Shown piece after piece: positions 42,169 through 51,667 of a stretch of 64,000 nucleotides of DNA. The notes below the pieces were generated by a model. It worked only from the letters and a program-made list of their open reading frames with translations. It was not told the DNA's origin and searched no databases. Made by a program: the position numbers and the translations under genes. Positions within the stretch are counted from its first letter, which is position 1, and the number at the start of each line of letters is the position of its first letter. This DNA comes from an uncultured Prevotella sp. GTDB lineage: Bacteria > Bacteroidota > Bacteroidia > Bacteroidales > Bacteroidaceae. The stretch lies in assembly GCA_944320285.1 (NCBI GenBank), contig CALUGX010000001.1, forward strand, positions 1-64,000, written 5' to 3'.

Positions 42169-44376
42169 TCACAGCCTGATTATTTGCTTCACGCCTTTCA
42201 CGTTGCGGAGCTTTTTGATGAGCTGTTCAAGGCGTGAGGTGTCTTCGACGTTGACCTCTAAGTTGCCGCTGAAGAGGCCGTCGTGGCTGTCGATGTTGAT
42301 GCTGCGCATCATTATCTTCTCTTCTTTCGATATTATGCTTGTTATGTTGTTCACGATGCCGATGTCGTCGTTGCCGATGATTTTCAGCGTTATTGAGTAT
42401 TGCGAACTGCCCTTGCCGCTCCACTTTGCCTTCACCACGCGGTAGCCGAAGCGTTTGCGCAGCTCCGGCGCATTGGGGCAGTCGGCGCGGTGGATCTTTA
42501 TGCCGCCGCTGACGGTGACGAAGCCGAACACGTCGTCGCCGTAGATTGGGTGGCAGCATTTGGCGAGGGTGTAGTCAACACCTTTCAGGTTGCGGTCTAT
42601 CACGAGTACGTCGTCGCTTGCGGCGGCGATGTTTTCGTTCGGGTTCTCGTAGCTGAAGCTCTCGGCGCTGCGTGCGGGCTGTTGCGGCGCGGCGTTGTTG
42701 TCGTGTTGCAGCAGTTCCTGGTATTTCTCGATTACGTCGTTTACGTCGAGACTCCCGTCGGCGATGTGGCGGTAGAAGTCGTTGGCCTCCTTGAAACCGA
42801 GTTTCTTGATGAGGTGCGACACGGTGCTTTCTTCCAGCTCGATTTTCCTGTTCTTGAGCCTCCGCTCGAACATCTCCTTTGCGTAAGCCCCGTCTTTCAC
42901 CATCAGGTCTTTCAGGGCCATGCGTATCTTTGCCTTGGCGCGGCTCGTCTTTACGATGTTGAGCCATTCCTGCTTCGGCTTCTGTGCGCTGGAGGTTGTT
43001 ATTTCCACCTGGTCGCCGTTCTTCAGCTCGTAGCGGAAGGTTACGGCCTTGTTGTTGATTTTCGCCCCGATGCAGTGGTTGCCGATGTTTGAGTGTATGC
43101 GGTATGCGAAGTCGAGCACCGTGGCACCCTTGGGGAACTTCATCAGGTCGCCTTTTGGCGTGAAGACAAATACCTCGTCCTCGTACAAGTCCATCTTGAA
43201 CTGGTCGATTACTTGCAGGTCGTCTTTGTTCTCCAGTGCCGTGCGTATGCTGTTGAGCCATTCGTCAAGTCCGCTTTCGCCCTTCACGCCCTTGTATCGC
43301 CAGTGGGCGGCCAGTCCGCGCTCGGCCACTTCGTCCATGCGCTCCGTGCGTATCTGCACCTCCACCCATTTGTTTTCAGGGCCGAGCACGGTGATGTGCA
43401 GGCTCTCGTAACCGTTCGACTTAGGCACGCTCAGCCAGTCGCGCATACGCTTGGGGTTGGGCTGGTACATATCCGTTATTATGGCGAACACCTGCCAGCA
43501 CTGCATTTTCTCCTTGTCGGCCGGTGCGTCGAGGATGATGCGTATTGCGAAAAGGTCGTAGACGCCCTCGAAGCCGCACTGCTGTTTCTTCATCTTCTGC
43601 CAGATGCTGTGTATGCTCTTGGTGCGTCCCTTCATGTGGAACTTGAAGCCGGCGTCGCGCAGCTTCTTGTCTATCGGGGCTATGAACCTTTCTATATATG
43701 CGTCGCGGCTTTTCTTCGTGGCGTTGAGCTTGTCCTTTATCATGTAATAGGCGTCGTGCTCAAGGTATTTCAGACTGAGGTCTTCAAGCTCGCTTTTCAG
43801 CTTGTACAGACCGAGTTTGTGGGCCAACGGTGCGTACAGGTAGTTTGCTTCCTCGCTCACTTCAGTCTTTGCCTCGGCGTTCTCCGTGTCTCTGATTTGG
43901 CGCATCAGGTTCACGCGGTCGGCTATCATTATTAGTATCACGCGCATATCCTCGGCAAATGAGAGCAGCAGGTTGCGGAAGTTCTCGCTCTCTATCACCG
44001 GGTTTTTCTTATACAATTCCTGTATCTTGCAGATGCCGTGGATTATGCGCGCCACGCTGTCGCCGAACTCTTTGCGGATGGCCTCAAGTCCGCCGGCGTC
44101 GGTCTCGGCCACGGCGTAGAGCAGTATGGCTATCACGCCGTCGCGTTTCAGGCCTATTTCGTCTACGGCTATCTGTGCCGTCTGCAAGGCCGAGAGTATC
44201 GGGTTCAGCCCGAAAGCGTCGCGGCTTACGGTGCCGTTCCTTAATGCTTTCTTTATGTGGGCGAACACTTTTTCCTCGTCCTTTTCCTTTGCCAGGCGGC
44301 TGATGCTTGTCCTCAGCCGGCGTGCTATTGCGAGGGTCTCGCTCCGTTCTTTGTGTGTGAATATGAGTCTGTCCAT
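42169..44376 (-). CDS. RelA/SpoT-family (p)ppGpp synthetase with inactive hydrolase domain
   Basis: 735 residues: pseudo-HD domain (about 30-200), synthetase (about 225-345), TGS (about 395-460), helical/zinc-finger region, ACT (about 655-735). The HD signature is lost: the HDxxED position reads YAVAET (87-92) and the HPL-type His is Asn (N58), so hydrolysis is unlikely. The synthetase keeps GRTKSIHSIWQKM and NGYESLH, with RMRD (310-313) at the RxKD/ExDD switch, the basic type. It makes the starvation alarmone from ATP and GTP/GDP. A second, hydrolytic Rel must exist elsewhere. The predicted -7 element almost touches the ATG. Confidence 0.93.
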   Translation of the reverse strand: MDRLIFTHKERSETLAIARRLRTSISRLAKEKDEEKVFAHIKKALRNGTVSRDAFGLNPILSALQTAQIAVDEIGLKRDGVIAILLYAVAETDAGGLEAIRKEFGDSVARIIHGICKIQELYKKNPVIESENFRNLLLSFAEDMRVILIMIADRVNLMRQIRDTENAEAKTEVSEEANYLYAPLAHKLGLYKLKSELEDLSLKYLEHDAYYMIKDKLNATKKSRDAYIERFIAPIDKKLRDAGFKFHMKGRTKSIHSIWQKMKKQQCGFEGVYDLFAIRIILDAPADKEKMQCWQVFAIITDMYQPNPKRMRDWLSVPKSNGYESLHITVLGPENKWVEVQIRTERMDEVAERGLAAHWRYKGVKGESGLDEWLNSIRTALENKDDLQVIDQFKMDLYEDEVFVFTPKGDLMKFPKGATVLDFAYRIHSNIGNHCIGAKINNKAVTFRYELKNGDQVEITTSSAQKPKQEWLNIVKTSRAKAKIRMALKDLMVKDGAYAKEMFERRLKNRKIELEESTVSHLIKKLGFKEANDFYRHIADGSLDVNDVIEKYQELLQHDNNAAPQQPARSAESFSYENPNENIAAASDDVLVIDRNLKGVDYTLAKCCHPIYGDDVFGFVTVSGGIKIHRADCPNAPELRKRFGYRVVKAKWSGKGSSQYSITLKIIGNDDIGIVNNITSIISKEEKIMMRSINIDSHDGLFSGNLEVNVEDTSRLEQLIKKLRNVKGVKQIIRL

Positions 44377-44381
44377 TGATG

Positions 44382-44389
44382 CAAACTTA
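44382..44389 (-). promoter_or_regulatory. -7 element almost at the relA-like start codon
   Basis: TAAGTTTG on the minus strand, six bases upstream of the ATG (44374-44376). Transcription would start at or within a base or two of the ATG, giving a leaderless mRNA, unless another promoter upstream is used. No clear -33. Confidence 0.35.
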
Positions 44390-44505
44390 CTTATTTTTTC
44401 CGAGAAACATCGTTTTTGGCTGTTATAAAATGAAAATTGTAAGTTTTATTGCATAAAGTAATAACTTTTTAATGCCGTGAGGTGTGTTTTTTGGATGAAA
44501 AGCGT

Positions 44506-44513
44506 TATTTTTG
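44506..44513 (+). promoter_or_regulatory. -7 element for the DUF4301 gene
   Basis: TATTTTTG followed by TGACTG, 58 bp before the ATG at 44572. No -33 TTG at the ideal distance. Confidence 0.4.
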
Positions 44514-44571
44514 TGACTGATTTAAGGCATATCACGCTACTAATACTTTAACCTAAATAAAAACAAGACTT

Positions 44572-46089
44572 ATGCTATCACAAGAAGACTTAAAGCAGAT
44601 TGCCGGCAAAGGCATCACCGAGGCGCAGGTTGAGGCGCAGCTTGAAGAATTCAAAAATGGTTTCCCCTTTTTACGCATTGACGCCGCCGCAGGCATAGGT
44701 AACGGCATCGTGGCGCCGGGCGAGAGCGAGCGCGCCAAATACATCGACGCTTGGAACGCTTACAAGGCCGAGGGCAGGAAGATTGTGAAGTTCGTGCCGG
44801 CCAGCGGTGCGGCCAGCCGTATGTTCAAGGATATGTTCGCTTTCCTGGGCGGCAGCGAAGACGAGCCGCAGACTGAGTTCGAGAAGAAGTACTTTGACAA
44901 CATCGAGAAGTTCGCATTTTATGATGAATTAGACGAAGCCTGCAAGCGCAATGAAGGCAAGAACATCACCGCCCTTCTGGCCGAAGGCGACTATAAGGCC
45001 GTTGTGCGCAATATGCTTGACGCCAAGGGGCTGAACTACGGCCAGTTGCCCAAAGGCTTGCTGCTGTTCCACAAGTATGCCGAAGGCCCGCGCACGCCGC
45101 TTGAAGAGCATCTTGTGGAGGGCGCGCTCTACGCCGCCTCGAACGGCGAGGCCCACATCCACTTTACCGTGAGCCACGAACACAAGGAACTGTTCAAGGC
45201 CAAGGTGACCGAGAAGTGCGGACTGTATGCCGCGAAGTACGGAATAAAGTATGACGTTACGTTCTCAGAGCAGAAACCAAGCACCGACACCGTGGCAGCC
45301 AATCCTGACAACACGCCGTTCCGCAACGCCGACGGTTCGCTCCTGTTCCGTCCCGGAGGCCACGGCGCGCTCATCCAGAACCTTAACGACATCGACGCAG
45401 ACGTGGTGTTCATAAAAAACATCGACAATGTAGTGCCCGACCGTCTGAAAGCCGACACCGTGATCTACAAGCAGCTTCTGGCTGGCATCCTCGTGACGCT
45501 GCAAGCCAAGGCCTTCAGCTATCTGCGTCTGCTTGACACCGGCACGTACACCCATGAACAGCTGGAAGAAATCATCCGCTTTGTCCAGCGTGACCTGTGC
45601 TGCCGCAAGGCGGACATCAAACAGCTTGAGGACGCCGAACTGGTAATCTACCTGCACAAGAAGCTCAACCGCCCGATGCGCGTTTGCGGAGTGGTGAAGA
45701 ACGTGGGTGAGCCCGGCGGCGGCCCGTTCCTTACGTACAACCAGGACGGTACGGTGAGTCTGCAAATACTCGAAAGCAGCCAGATAGACAAGAGCAACGA
45801 GGAGTATATGCGGATGTTTACGGAAGGGACGCATTTCAATCCCGTAGACCTTGTCTGCGCAGTCAAGGACTATAAGGGCAACGCTTTCAACCTGCCCGAC
45901 TATGTGGATAAGACCACCGGCTTCATCAGCAGCAAGAGCAAGAACGGCCGTGAGCTGAAAGCACTCGAATTGCCGGGGCTCTGGAACGGCGCGATGAGCG
46001 ACTGGAACACCGTATTCGTGGAAGTTCCGCTATCTACGTTCAACCCCGTAAAGACAGTGAACGACCTCCTGCGCGAACAGCATCAGTAA
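44572..46089 (+). CDS. DUF4301 protein, possibly nucleotidyltransferase-like
   Basis: 505 residues, no signal peptide or membrane segment, so cytoplasmic. I recognise the DUF4301 family of Bacteroidetes, whose function is unknown. The sequence shows three elements in the order expected for UDP-sugar-pyrophosphorylase-type enzymes: KFVPASGAASRMFKDM (residues about 77-92, like the G-x-G-T/S-R-M loop), RPGGHGALIQNL (about 261-272) and ADVVFIKNIDNVVPDRLK (about 278-295, like the NxDN motif). I infer a nucleotide-sugar or related transferase; this is a motif argument only. Single gene with a strong terminator hairpin after it. Confidence 0.82.
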   Translation: MLSQEDLKQIAGKGITEAQVEAQLEEFKNGFPFLRIDAAAGIGNGIVAPGESERAKYIDAWNAYKAEGRKIVKFVPASGAASRMFKDMFAFLGGSEDEPQTEFEKKYFDNIEKFAFYDELDEACKRNEGKNITALLAEGDYKAVVRNMLDAKGLNYGQLPKGLLLFHKYAEGPRTPLEEHLVEGALYAASNGEAHIHFTVSHEHKELFKAKVTEKCGLYAAKYGIKYDVTFSEQKPSTDTVAANPDNTPFRNADGSLLFRPGGHGALIQNLNDIDADVVFIKNIDNVVPDRLKADTVIYKQLLAGILVTLQAKAFSYLRLLDTGTYTHEQLEEIIRFVQRDLCCRKADIKQLEDAELVIYLHKKLNRPMRVCGVVKNVGEPGGGPFLTYNQDGTVSLQILESSQIDKSNEEYMRMFTEGTHFNPVDLVCAVKDYKGNAFNLPDYVDKTTGFISSKSKNGRELKALELPGLWNGAMSDWNTVFVEVPLSTFNPVKTVNDLLREQHQ

Positions 46090-46124
46090 ACGCCTGAAAT
46101 ACAGTAACTTACAAATTGCTTTCT

Positions 46125-46161
46125 AAAAGGTGCCTTTTTGCATTGCGAAAAGGCACCTTTT
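46125..46161 (+). terminator. Long hairpin terminator (AAAAGG family, site E)
   Basis: AAAAGGTGCCTTTTTGCA (46125-46142) pairs with TGCGAAAAGGCACCTTTT (46144-46161), then ATTGTGCC. The best formed member of the dispersed palindrome family; a second set of units continues to about 46200 (GTGCCATTGGGCAC; TTGCAATGCAA). Confidence 0.75.
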
Positions 46162-46553
46162 ATTGTGCCATTGGGCACGTTTTGCAATGCAATTCGGCAC
46201 CATCTTAAATTTATTCATTAAACCTGCAAAGCATACACGAAAGCAATTCTTAAAATTAATCCATGAAAAATTGAGACAGGTTCTAAGTATTTTTATTGTC
46301 GCTGCGTTTTAGTTTGACATATTCATGATTATTTAAAGTTGTGTTTTGTCATAAAAACCGGTGAAAATACTTTATTTGTTAAGCAGTCGGCCGCTAAAAA
46401 TGATGGTATTCGTTTTGTGGAAAGAAAAATCTTAAAAGGGGATGCCATAAAGAGCTTTAACAACTTTAACTAATAAAATATTAAAAAGTACGTAATAAAG
46501 ATGTAACTTTGCACCCAATTATTTGGAAAAAAACGGGAAAAAGACAAATAAAT
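46162..46553. other. Intergenic region before the CDP-alcohol phosphatidyltransferase gene
   Basis: No gene seen. Palindromic remnants to 46200, then plain A/T-rich DNA. TAACTTTG at 46504-46511 is the probable -7 element of the next gene, with a leader of about 35 nt. Confidence 0.45.
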
Positions 46554-47249
46554 ATGGGAAAAGAATCAGCGTCAAGGATACAGACGTCGATACTTAATGC
46601 TGCAGAAAAGAAAGTACTCGTATGGATGGCCGAAAGGTTGCCGCAGTGGGTTACTTCGGATATGCTGACGTTTGTTGGCGTCGCCGGCGCAGTGATATGT
46701 GCTATTGGTTTCTTTTTGGCCAACTACAATGTATATTGGCTTTGGTTGTCATCGCTGGGGCTTGTCATCAACTGGTTCGGCGATAGTCTTGACGGCACGG
46801 TGGCCCGTGTGCGCAATACGCAGAGGCCGGTTTACGGCTTCTTTATCGACCATACGCTCGACGCCGTGACTCAGTGCATCATGTTCGTCGGGGCGGGGCT
46901 ATCGCCGATGTTTCGTTTCGACGTGGCAATGCTTGTGCTGGCCGGTTACCTTGTGCTTTCAATCTATACTTACATCGGCGCGATATTGAAGGGCGAGTTC
47001 CGCCTGACTTACAGTAGCTTCGGGCCTACGGAGTTCAGGCTTGTCGTCATCTTGATAAACACATTGTATATGTACACATCGTGGGCCGACGACCGTTTCA
47101 CGTTGTTTGGCGTTTACGAGTCCGGAGTGTTCGATGTAATCGGGCTTGCCATTGCCGTGGTGCTGTTTGTCATATACTTCATCCAGTTTTTTAAGGACAA
47201 AAAAGTCTTGGCCAAACAAGACCCGCTGAAGAAAACGGATGGAATTTAA
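46554..47249 (+). CDS. CDP-alcohol phosphatidyltransferase family protein
   Basis: 231 residues, about six transmembrane segments. The family motif is complete: DSLDGTVARVRNTQRPVYGFFIDHTLD, i.e. D-x2-D-G-x2-A-R-x8-G-x3-D-x3-D near residues 78-104. It transfers a phospho-alcohol group from a CDP-activated donor, usually to make a phospholipid; the acceptor is not evident. The start at 46554 is chosen because the upstream in-frame ATG at 46509 lies within the promoter. It is followed 78 bp later by gtrA. Confidence 0.88.
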   Translation: MGKESASRIQTSILNAAEKKVLVWMAERLPQWVTSDMLTFVGVAGAVICAIGFFLANYNVYWLWLSSLGLVINWFGDSLDGTVARVRNTQRPVYGFFIDHTLDAVTQCIMFVGAGLSPMFRFDVAMLVLAGYLVLSIYTYIGAILKGEFRLTYSSFGPTEFRLVVILINTLYMYTSWADDRFTLFGVYESGVFDVIGLAIAVVLFVIYFIQFFKDKKVLAKQDPLKKTDGI

Positions 47250-47327
47250 TGATTAACTCTTAATTTCCATCATGTTCTCTTCGCTTTGCCTGATTTCTTA
47301 ATTCTTAACTCTTAATTAGAAAAAGGG

Positions 47328-47759
47328 GTGTTGCGCTATATCGAGTTTGTGGTGAGCCGTCTGTTCGGAACGGGCGTTGATACGCTGGTGCTGTGGATAT
47401 GTTCCACGTTCGTTTTCCATACGTATTGGGGGCAGTATGTCGTTTCGCCGGTAATCTCGTTCGAGTTCGCCGTGATGAGCAATTTCCTTTGCTCGTATTG
47501 CTGGATATGGAAAAGCCGCATCGACAACCGCTGTGCCGGCGATTTTTGCCGCCGTTTCATTGTGTTCAACCTCTCGTCGGCTATCGGCTTCGTTGTCAAG
47601 ATGCTGTTCCTGTTGTTGTTCGAGCGGATATTCGGATGGAGCGTCGTTTGGTGCAACCTTGCCGCCCTGCTCATTTCTGGTCTGTTTAATTATTTCATGG
47701 CTGAGACCGTGGTGTTCGGCAAGAAAGCGATTTTCTCAAAGGCGAAGAAATGGGAGTGA
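47328..47759 (+). CDS. GtrA-family membrane protein
   Basis: 143 residues, four transmembrane segments; SRLFGTGVDTLVLWICSTFV, SFEFAVMSNFLCSYCWIWK and GLFNYFMAETVVFG are typical of GtrA proteins, which are thought to help move polyprenyl-linked sugars across the inner membrane. The start is a GTG at 47328 after AAAAAGG; no ATG gives the first helix. Neighbours are a phosphatidyltransferase and a large GT2 fusion, consistent with cell-envelope glycolipid work. Confidence 0.85.
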   Translation: MLRYIEFVVSRLFGTGVDTLVLWICSTFVFHTYWGQYVVSPVISFEFAVMSNFLCSYCWIWKSRIDNRCAGDFCRRFIVFNLSSAIGFVVKMLFLLLFERIFGWSVVWCNLAALLISGLFNYFMAETVVFGKKAIFSKAKKWE

Positions 47760-47794
47760 ACTAACAAACACTCTCATAATGCTGTAATGAATAT

Positions 47795-47825
47795 TTTGAT
47801 TTGTCTTAAGTTTGCATTACCTTTG
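47795..47825 (+). promoter_or_regulatory. Promoter of the GT2-DUF4922-SpoIID gene
   Basis: TTTG (47795-47798), 19-bp spacer, TACCTTTG (47818-47825). The transcript would begin near 47832, which supports the ATG at 47882 over an earlier one at 47843. Confidence 0.7.
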
Positions 47826-47881
47826 CAGGTCGAAGCTAATGTGTGCGGATAAGACCATCCGCTTATAAGAAGACATATACA

Positions 47882-50800
47882 ATGAAAGGTACAATAGATT
47901 GCTTTTTGCCGTGCTCGGATTTGGCCTCGGTCGCCAACACGTTGAGACAGCTGCGCGGTAGTCGCATGATACGTCATATCAATTTGCTTGTGACGGGGCG
48001 TTTCGCCATGTCAACTGCCGTGCCTGACGGCTGCTCGTTCATTGTGACGGACAGCCTCTTGTCATCGTCGGCGATGAAGAGCGTGGCCGACAACCTTACG
48101 GCTGACTATGCCATGATGTTTTTGAAAGATGTCACGGTAAGCCTCGGCCAGTATTCCATACAGCGCATGATGCGCGTGGCCGTGGAGACCGACGCTGCCC
48201 TTGTCTACGCCGATAGGCTTTCTGCCGTGGACGGACGGGTGGAGCCGCATCCGGTTATTGACTGGCAGGAAGGCAGTCTGCGCGATGATTTCGACTTTGG
48301 TTCGGTTGTCATGGTCAGGGCGTCGTTGATGCACGCATTCGCCGACACGGCGGACGATACCGGTTATAAGTATGCAGGGTGGTATGAACTTTGGCTTTAC
48401 CTAAGCCGCCACGGACGGATGTTCCATCTTAATGAGCCGCTCTACACCGAGGAAGTACGCGATATGCGGACGAGTGGTGAGCGGCAGTTTGACTATGTTA
48501 ACCCGTCCAACCGCGAAGTGCAGGTTGAGATGGAGCGTGCAGTCACGGCTCATTTGAAGGCCGTGGGCGCGATGGTTGACACATCGTATTATGCCGAACC
48601 GGACTTCACCGAGCAAGATTTTGCCTGTGAAGCCACAGTCGTCATACCCGTGCGCAACCGTGAGAAGACCATCCGCGACGCTGTTGATAGCGCACTGTCA
48701 CAACGCACGTCGTTCCCGTTCAACGTGATAGTCGTTGACAATCATTCTACTGACAACACAACGACTCTGCTCGATGCTTACGCCGACGAGCGGCTGATAC
48801 ATATAATTCCGCAACGTACCGACCTCGGTATCGGTGGCTGCTGGAACGTGGCCGTTGACGACTCACGCTGCGGACGCTTCGCTGTCCAGCTCGATAGTGA
48901 CGACCTTTATTCGTCTCCCGATACGTTGCAGACCATCGTAGATGCGTTTTACAGCCAGCGTGCAGCCATGATTGTGGGCAGTTACAGGATGTGTGATTTT
49001 AATCTGAACACGCTGCCGCCGGGACTTATCAACCATGCCGAATGGACTGAACGTAACGGATGCAACAACGCTTTGCGCATAAACGGCCTCGGTGCGCCTC
49101 GCGCTTTCTTTACTCCGTTGTTGCGCCAGGTACGTTTCCCAAATACAAGTTACGGCGAAGATTACGCCCTCGGACTGGCTTTCAGCCGCCGATATAAGAT
49201 AGGTAGGATTTATTCCGAGCTGTATCTCTGCCGTCGTTGGGGCGGTAACAGCGACTCGGCTTTGAGCGTTGATAAGGTGAACGCCAACAATCTTTATAAG
49301 GACCGTCTGCGTACAATGGAACTGATGGCGCGCAAGAAGATGAATGCCGGTATGGACGCCGCCCTTGAAGACAACTCGTTGTTGAGGTTTTTCAACAGGC
49401 AGATGGAGACATGGGAACTGGCCCGTTGCAATTTCCGCAACCTGCAAGATGTGCGGACAAGAAGTCTTACGGCAACAACTGACGGCCGTGCTCAGATTGT
49501 GTTACAATATAATCCGGCACGGATAGTGTCTACAGGGGCGTCTGTTAGCAAGCAGGCGATAAGCGCACGGCCATGTTTCTTGTGCCGTGCCAACCGCCCT
49601 GAAGCCCAGCTTGCCAAGCGCTTCGGCGATAAGTTTGAGATACTTGTCAATCCTTATCCCATCCTTCATGTGCATTTTACCATTCCTTCGCTCACTCATC
49701 AGCCGCAACGCATACTTGAAAATTATGCCGAGATACACCGCTTTTTGGCCGTGTATCCTGACATGATGATATTTTATAACGGGCCACAGTGTGGCGCTTC
49801 GGCTCCTGACCATCTGCATTTCCAGGCCGGAACGCGCGGCGTGTTGCCTCTTCAGACGGCTTGGCCGCGTTTGCAGCGTGATGTTGAAAGGCTGTATTCG
49901 TTCGACGATGATAATGACATATCGCTTATTCACGGTTGGGTTTGTCCTGCGTTGTTGGTTAGGAGCAATGATGTTGAGGCGGATGCCGCTCTGTTCAGAC
50001 GGGTGTATGACGCTCTTCCGTTGCGTGACGGACAGCCGGAACCGATGATGAACATCGTAAGTTGGATGGATGCAGGGCGTTGCTTGTCTGTCATATTCCC
50101 GCGTGGCAAGCATCGTCCTGACTGTTATTATGCTGATGGCGACACCAATATGCTTGTCAGTCCAGGCGCTTTGGATATGGGCGGACTTGTCATTACGCCT
50201 CGTGAAGAGGACTTTGACATGGCTACTGCGGACATGATAGAGGCTGTTTTGCGTGAAGTTTCACTTCAAGGTGATGATATGCAGACGGTTGTAGACAAGA
50301 TAAAGGCGACTCAAACGCCGTCTGTCGGCAGTGGAAACGAACTTGAAATCAAGGCAGAACCTCTTGTCCAGGTCGGCATTGTCAGTGCTAAGAACATACG
50401 GTTTACGCTCAACGGCGAGTATGTGGCCAAGGGTGAAGTGATGACAGGACGTCAGGAAGTGTCATTCTCGGAAGGCGGAATATCGTGGAACGGCAGTCTT
50501 TATCGTGAACTTACGTTCATTCCTCATGGTGAAGGCGTGTCGTTTTCGCTTGAAAGTGTTACCATCGGCGTTAATTTTCATTGGCAACGGCAGGAGACCC
50601 AGACGTTTAAAGGCACGTTGAAGCTCGTTGTTGAAGCCGACAAGGTGTGCGCAATAAACAGCCTTTCTGTTGAAGATTATCTTGTAAGCGTAATCTCAAG
50701 TGAGATGAAGGCCACGTCTTCACTTGAGTTTCTGAAAGCTCACGCCGTAATTTCGCGCAGTTGGCTGTTGGCTCAGATGGAGCGCCGCCGTCGTCAAGAC

Positions 50801-51667
50801 ACCGGCGGAAGCGGTTTCTTCTCGTTTGTAAAGAAGGACGACGAACTAATACGGTGGTACGACCGTGACGATCATACAATCTTTGACGTGTGTGCCGACG
50901 ACCACTGTCAGCGTTACCAAGGCGTCACTAAGGCGACAAACGTACACGTGGCGCAGGCCGTCCGTGAGACGCGCGGACAGATATTGACATACGGGGACGA
51001 GATTTGTGACGCACGGTTCAGCAAGTGTTGCGGAGGCGTTACAGAGGAGTTCCAGTATTGTTGGGAAAACAAACCGCAGCCGTATCTTGTTGCATTGCGT
51101 GACAACGACGGCTGTGATGCCGGCGTGCCCGACCTTACTAACGAGGCGGAGGCCGACCGCTGGATACGCTCTTGTCCTGAAGCGTATTGCAACACGGACG
51201 ACAAGCACATACTTTCACAGGTCCTTAATGATTACGACCGGGAGACTTCGGACTTTTACCGTTGGCGGGTTGAGTATTCCCAAGAGCAGCTTTCGGCCAT
51301 GATAAGCGACAAGTTGAAAATTGATTTCGGCCAGATTACAGACCTCGTGCCGGTAGAGCGTGGCAAGAGCGGACGTATCTGTAAACTTAAGATAGTAGGT
51401 ACAAAGCGCACGTTCACCATCGGCAAAGAGCTTGAAATACGCCGTGCACTTAGTGATACACATCTTTACAGCAGCGCATTCGTTGTTGACAGACTCGACG
51501 TCAACCACGGAGTGCCAGGCCGTTTTGTCATTACCGGAGCCGGCTGGGGCCACGGTGTAGGCCTGTGCCAGATAGGTGCGGCGGTGATGGGAGAGCGCGG
51601 TTGCGAGTACGATGAAATCCTCCTACATTATTACCGTGGGGCGGAGATTAGGAAAATATATGGGTAA
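47882..51667 (+). CDS. Three-part protein: GT2 glycosyltransferase, DUF4922 (HIT-like), SpoIID/LytB domain
   Basis: 1261 residues without a signal peptide. Residues 1-240: a degenerate glycosyltransferase-like part (DCFLPCSDLASVANTLRQL). About 250-500: GT2 domain (ATVVIPVRNREKTIRDAVDS, VDNHSTDNT, VQLDSDD near 333-338). About 520-800: DUF4922, with CFLC near 564 and HLHFQ near 643, like the histidine triad of GDP-galactose/Ap4A phosphorylases. About 880-1261: SpoIID/LytB domain (SVEDYLVSVISSEMKATSSLEFLKAHAVISR, GWGHGVGLCQIGA). SpoIID-type proteins cut stripped peptidoglycan glycan strands. A periplasmic-type domain in a chain with cytoplasmic-type enzymes and no export signal is puzzling. An AmpG-like permease gene follows, which points to cell-wall turnover. 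Confidence 0.87.
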   Translation: MKGTIDCFLPCSDLASVANTLRQLRGSRMIRHINLLVTGRFAMSTAVPDGCSFIVTDSLLSSSAMKSVADNLTADYAMMFLKDVTVSLGQYSIQRMMRVAVETDAALVYADRLSAVDGRVEPHPVIDWQEGSLRDDFDFGSVVMVRASLMHAFADTADDTGYKYAGWYELWLYLSRHGRMFHLNEPLYTEEVRDMRTSGERQFDYVNPSNREVQVEMERAVTAHLKAVGAMVDTSYYAEPDFTEQDFACEATVVIPVRNREKTIRDAVDSALSQRTSFPFNVIVVDNHSTDNTTTLLDAYADERLIHIIPQRTDLGIGGCWNVAVDDSRCGRFAVQLDSDDLYSSPDTLQTIVDAFYSQRAAMIVGSYRMCDFNLNTLPPGLINHAEWTERNGCNNALRINGLGAPRAFFTPLLRQVRFPNTSYGEDYALGLAFSRRYKIGRIYSELYLCRRWGGNSDSALSVDKVNANNLYKDRLRTMELMARKKMNAGMDAALEDNSLLRFFNRQMETWELARCNFRNLQDVRTRSLTATTDGRAQIVLQYNPARIVSTGASVSKQAISARPCFLCRANRPEAQLAKRFGDKFEILVNPYPILHVHFTIPSLTHQPQRILENYAEIHRFLAVYPDMMIFYNGPQCGASAPDHLHFQAGTRGVLPLQTAWPRLQRDVERLYSFDDDNDISLIHGWVCPALLVRSNDVEADAALFRRVYDALPLRDGQPEPMMNIVSWMDAGRCLSVIFPRGKHRPDCYYADGDTNMLVSPGALDMGGLVITPREEDFDMATADMIEAVLREVSLQGDDMQTVVDKIKATQTPSVGSGNELEIKAEPLVQVGIVSAKNIRFTLNGEYVAKGEVMTGRQEVSFSEGGISWNGSLYRELTFIPHGEGVSFSLESVTIGVNFHWQRQETQTFKGTLKLVVEADKVCAINSLSVEDYLVSVISSEMKATSSLEFLKAHAVISRSWLLAQMERRRRQDTGGSGFFSFVKKDDELIRWYDRDDHTIFDVCADDHCQRYQGVTKATNVHVAQAVRETRGQILTYGDEICDARFSKCCGGVTEEFQYCWENKPQPYLVALRDNDGCDAGVPDLTNEAEADRWIRSCPEAYCNTDDKHILSQVLNDYDRETSDFYRWRVEYSQEQLSAMISDKLKIDFGQITDLVPVERGKSGRICKLKIVGTKRTFTIGKELEIRRALSDTHLYSSAFVVDRLDVNHGVPGRFVITGAGWGHGVGLCQIGAAVMGERGCEYDEILLHYYRGAEIRKIYG

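Noticed and set aside
42400..43935. Two long frames (230 and 280 codons) opposite the RelA/SpoT-like gene
   Set aside because: Antisense to a clear gene, no domain, no leader, and valine/leucine-rich shadow composition.
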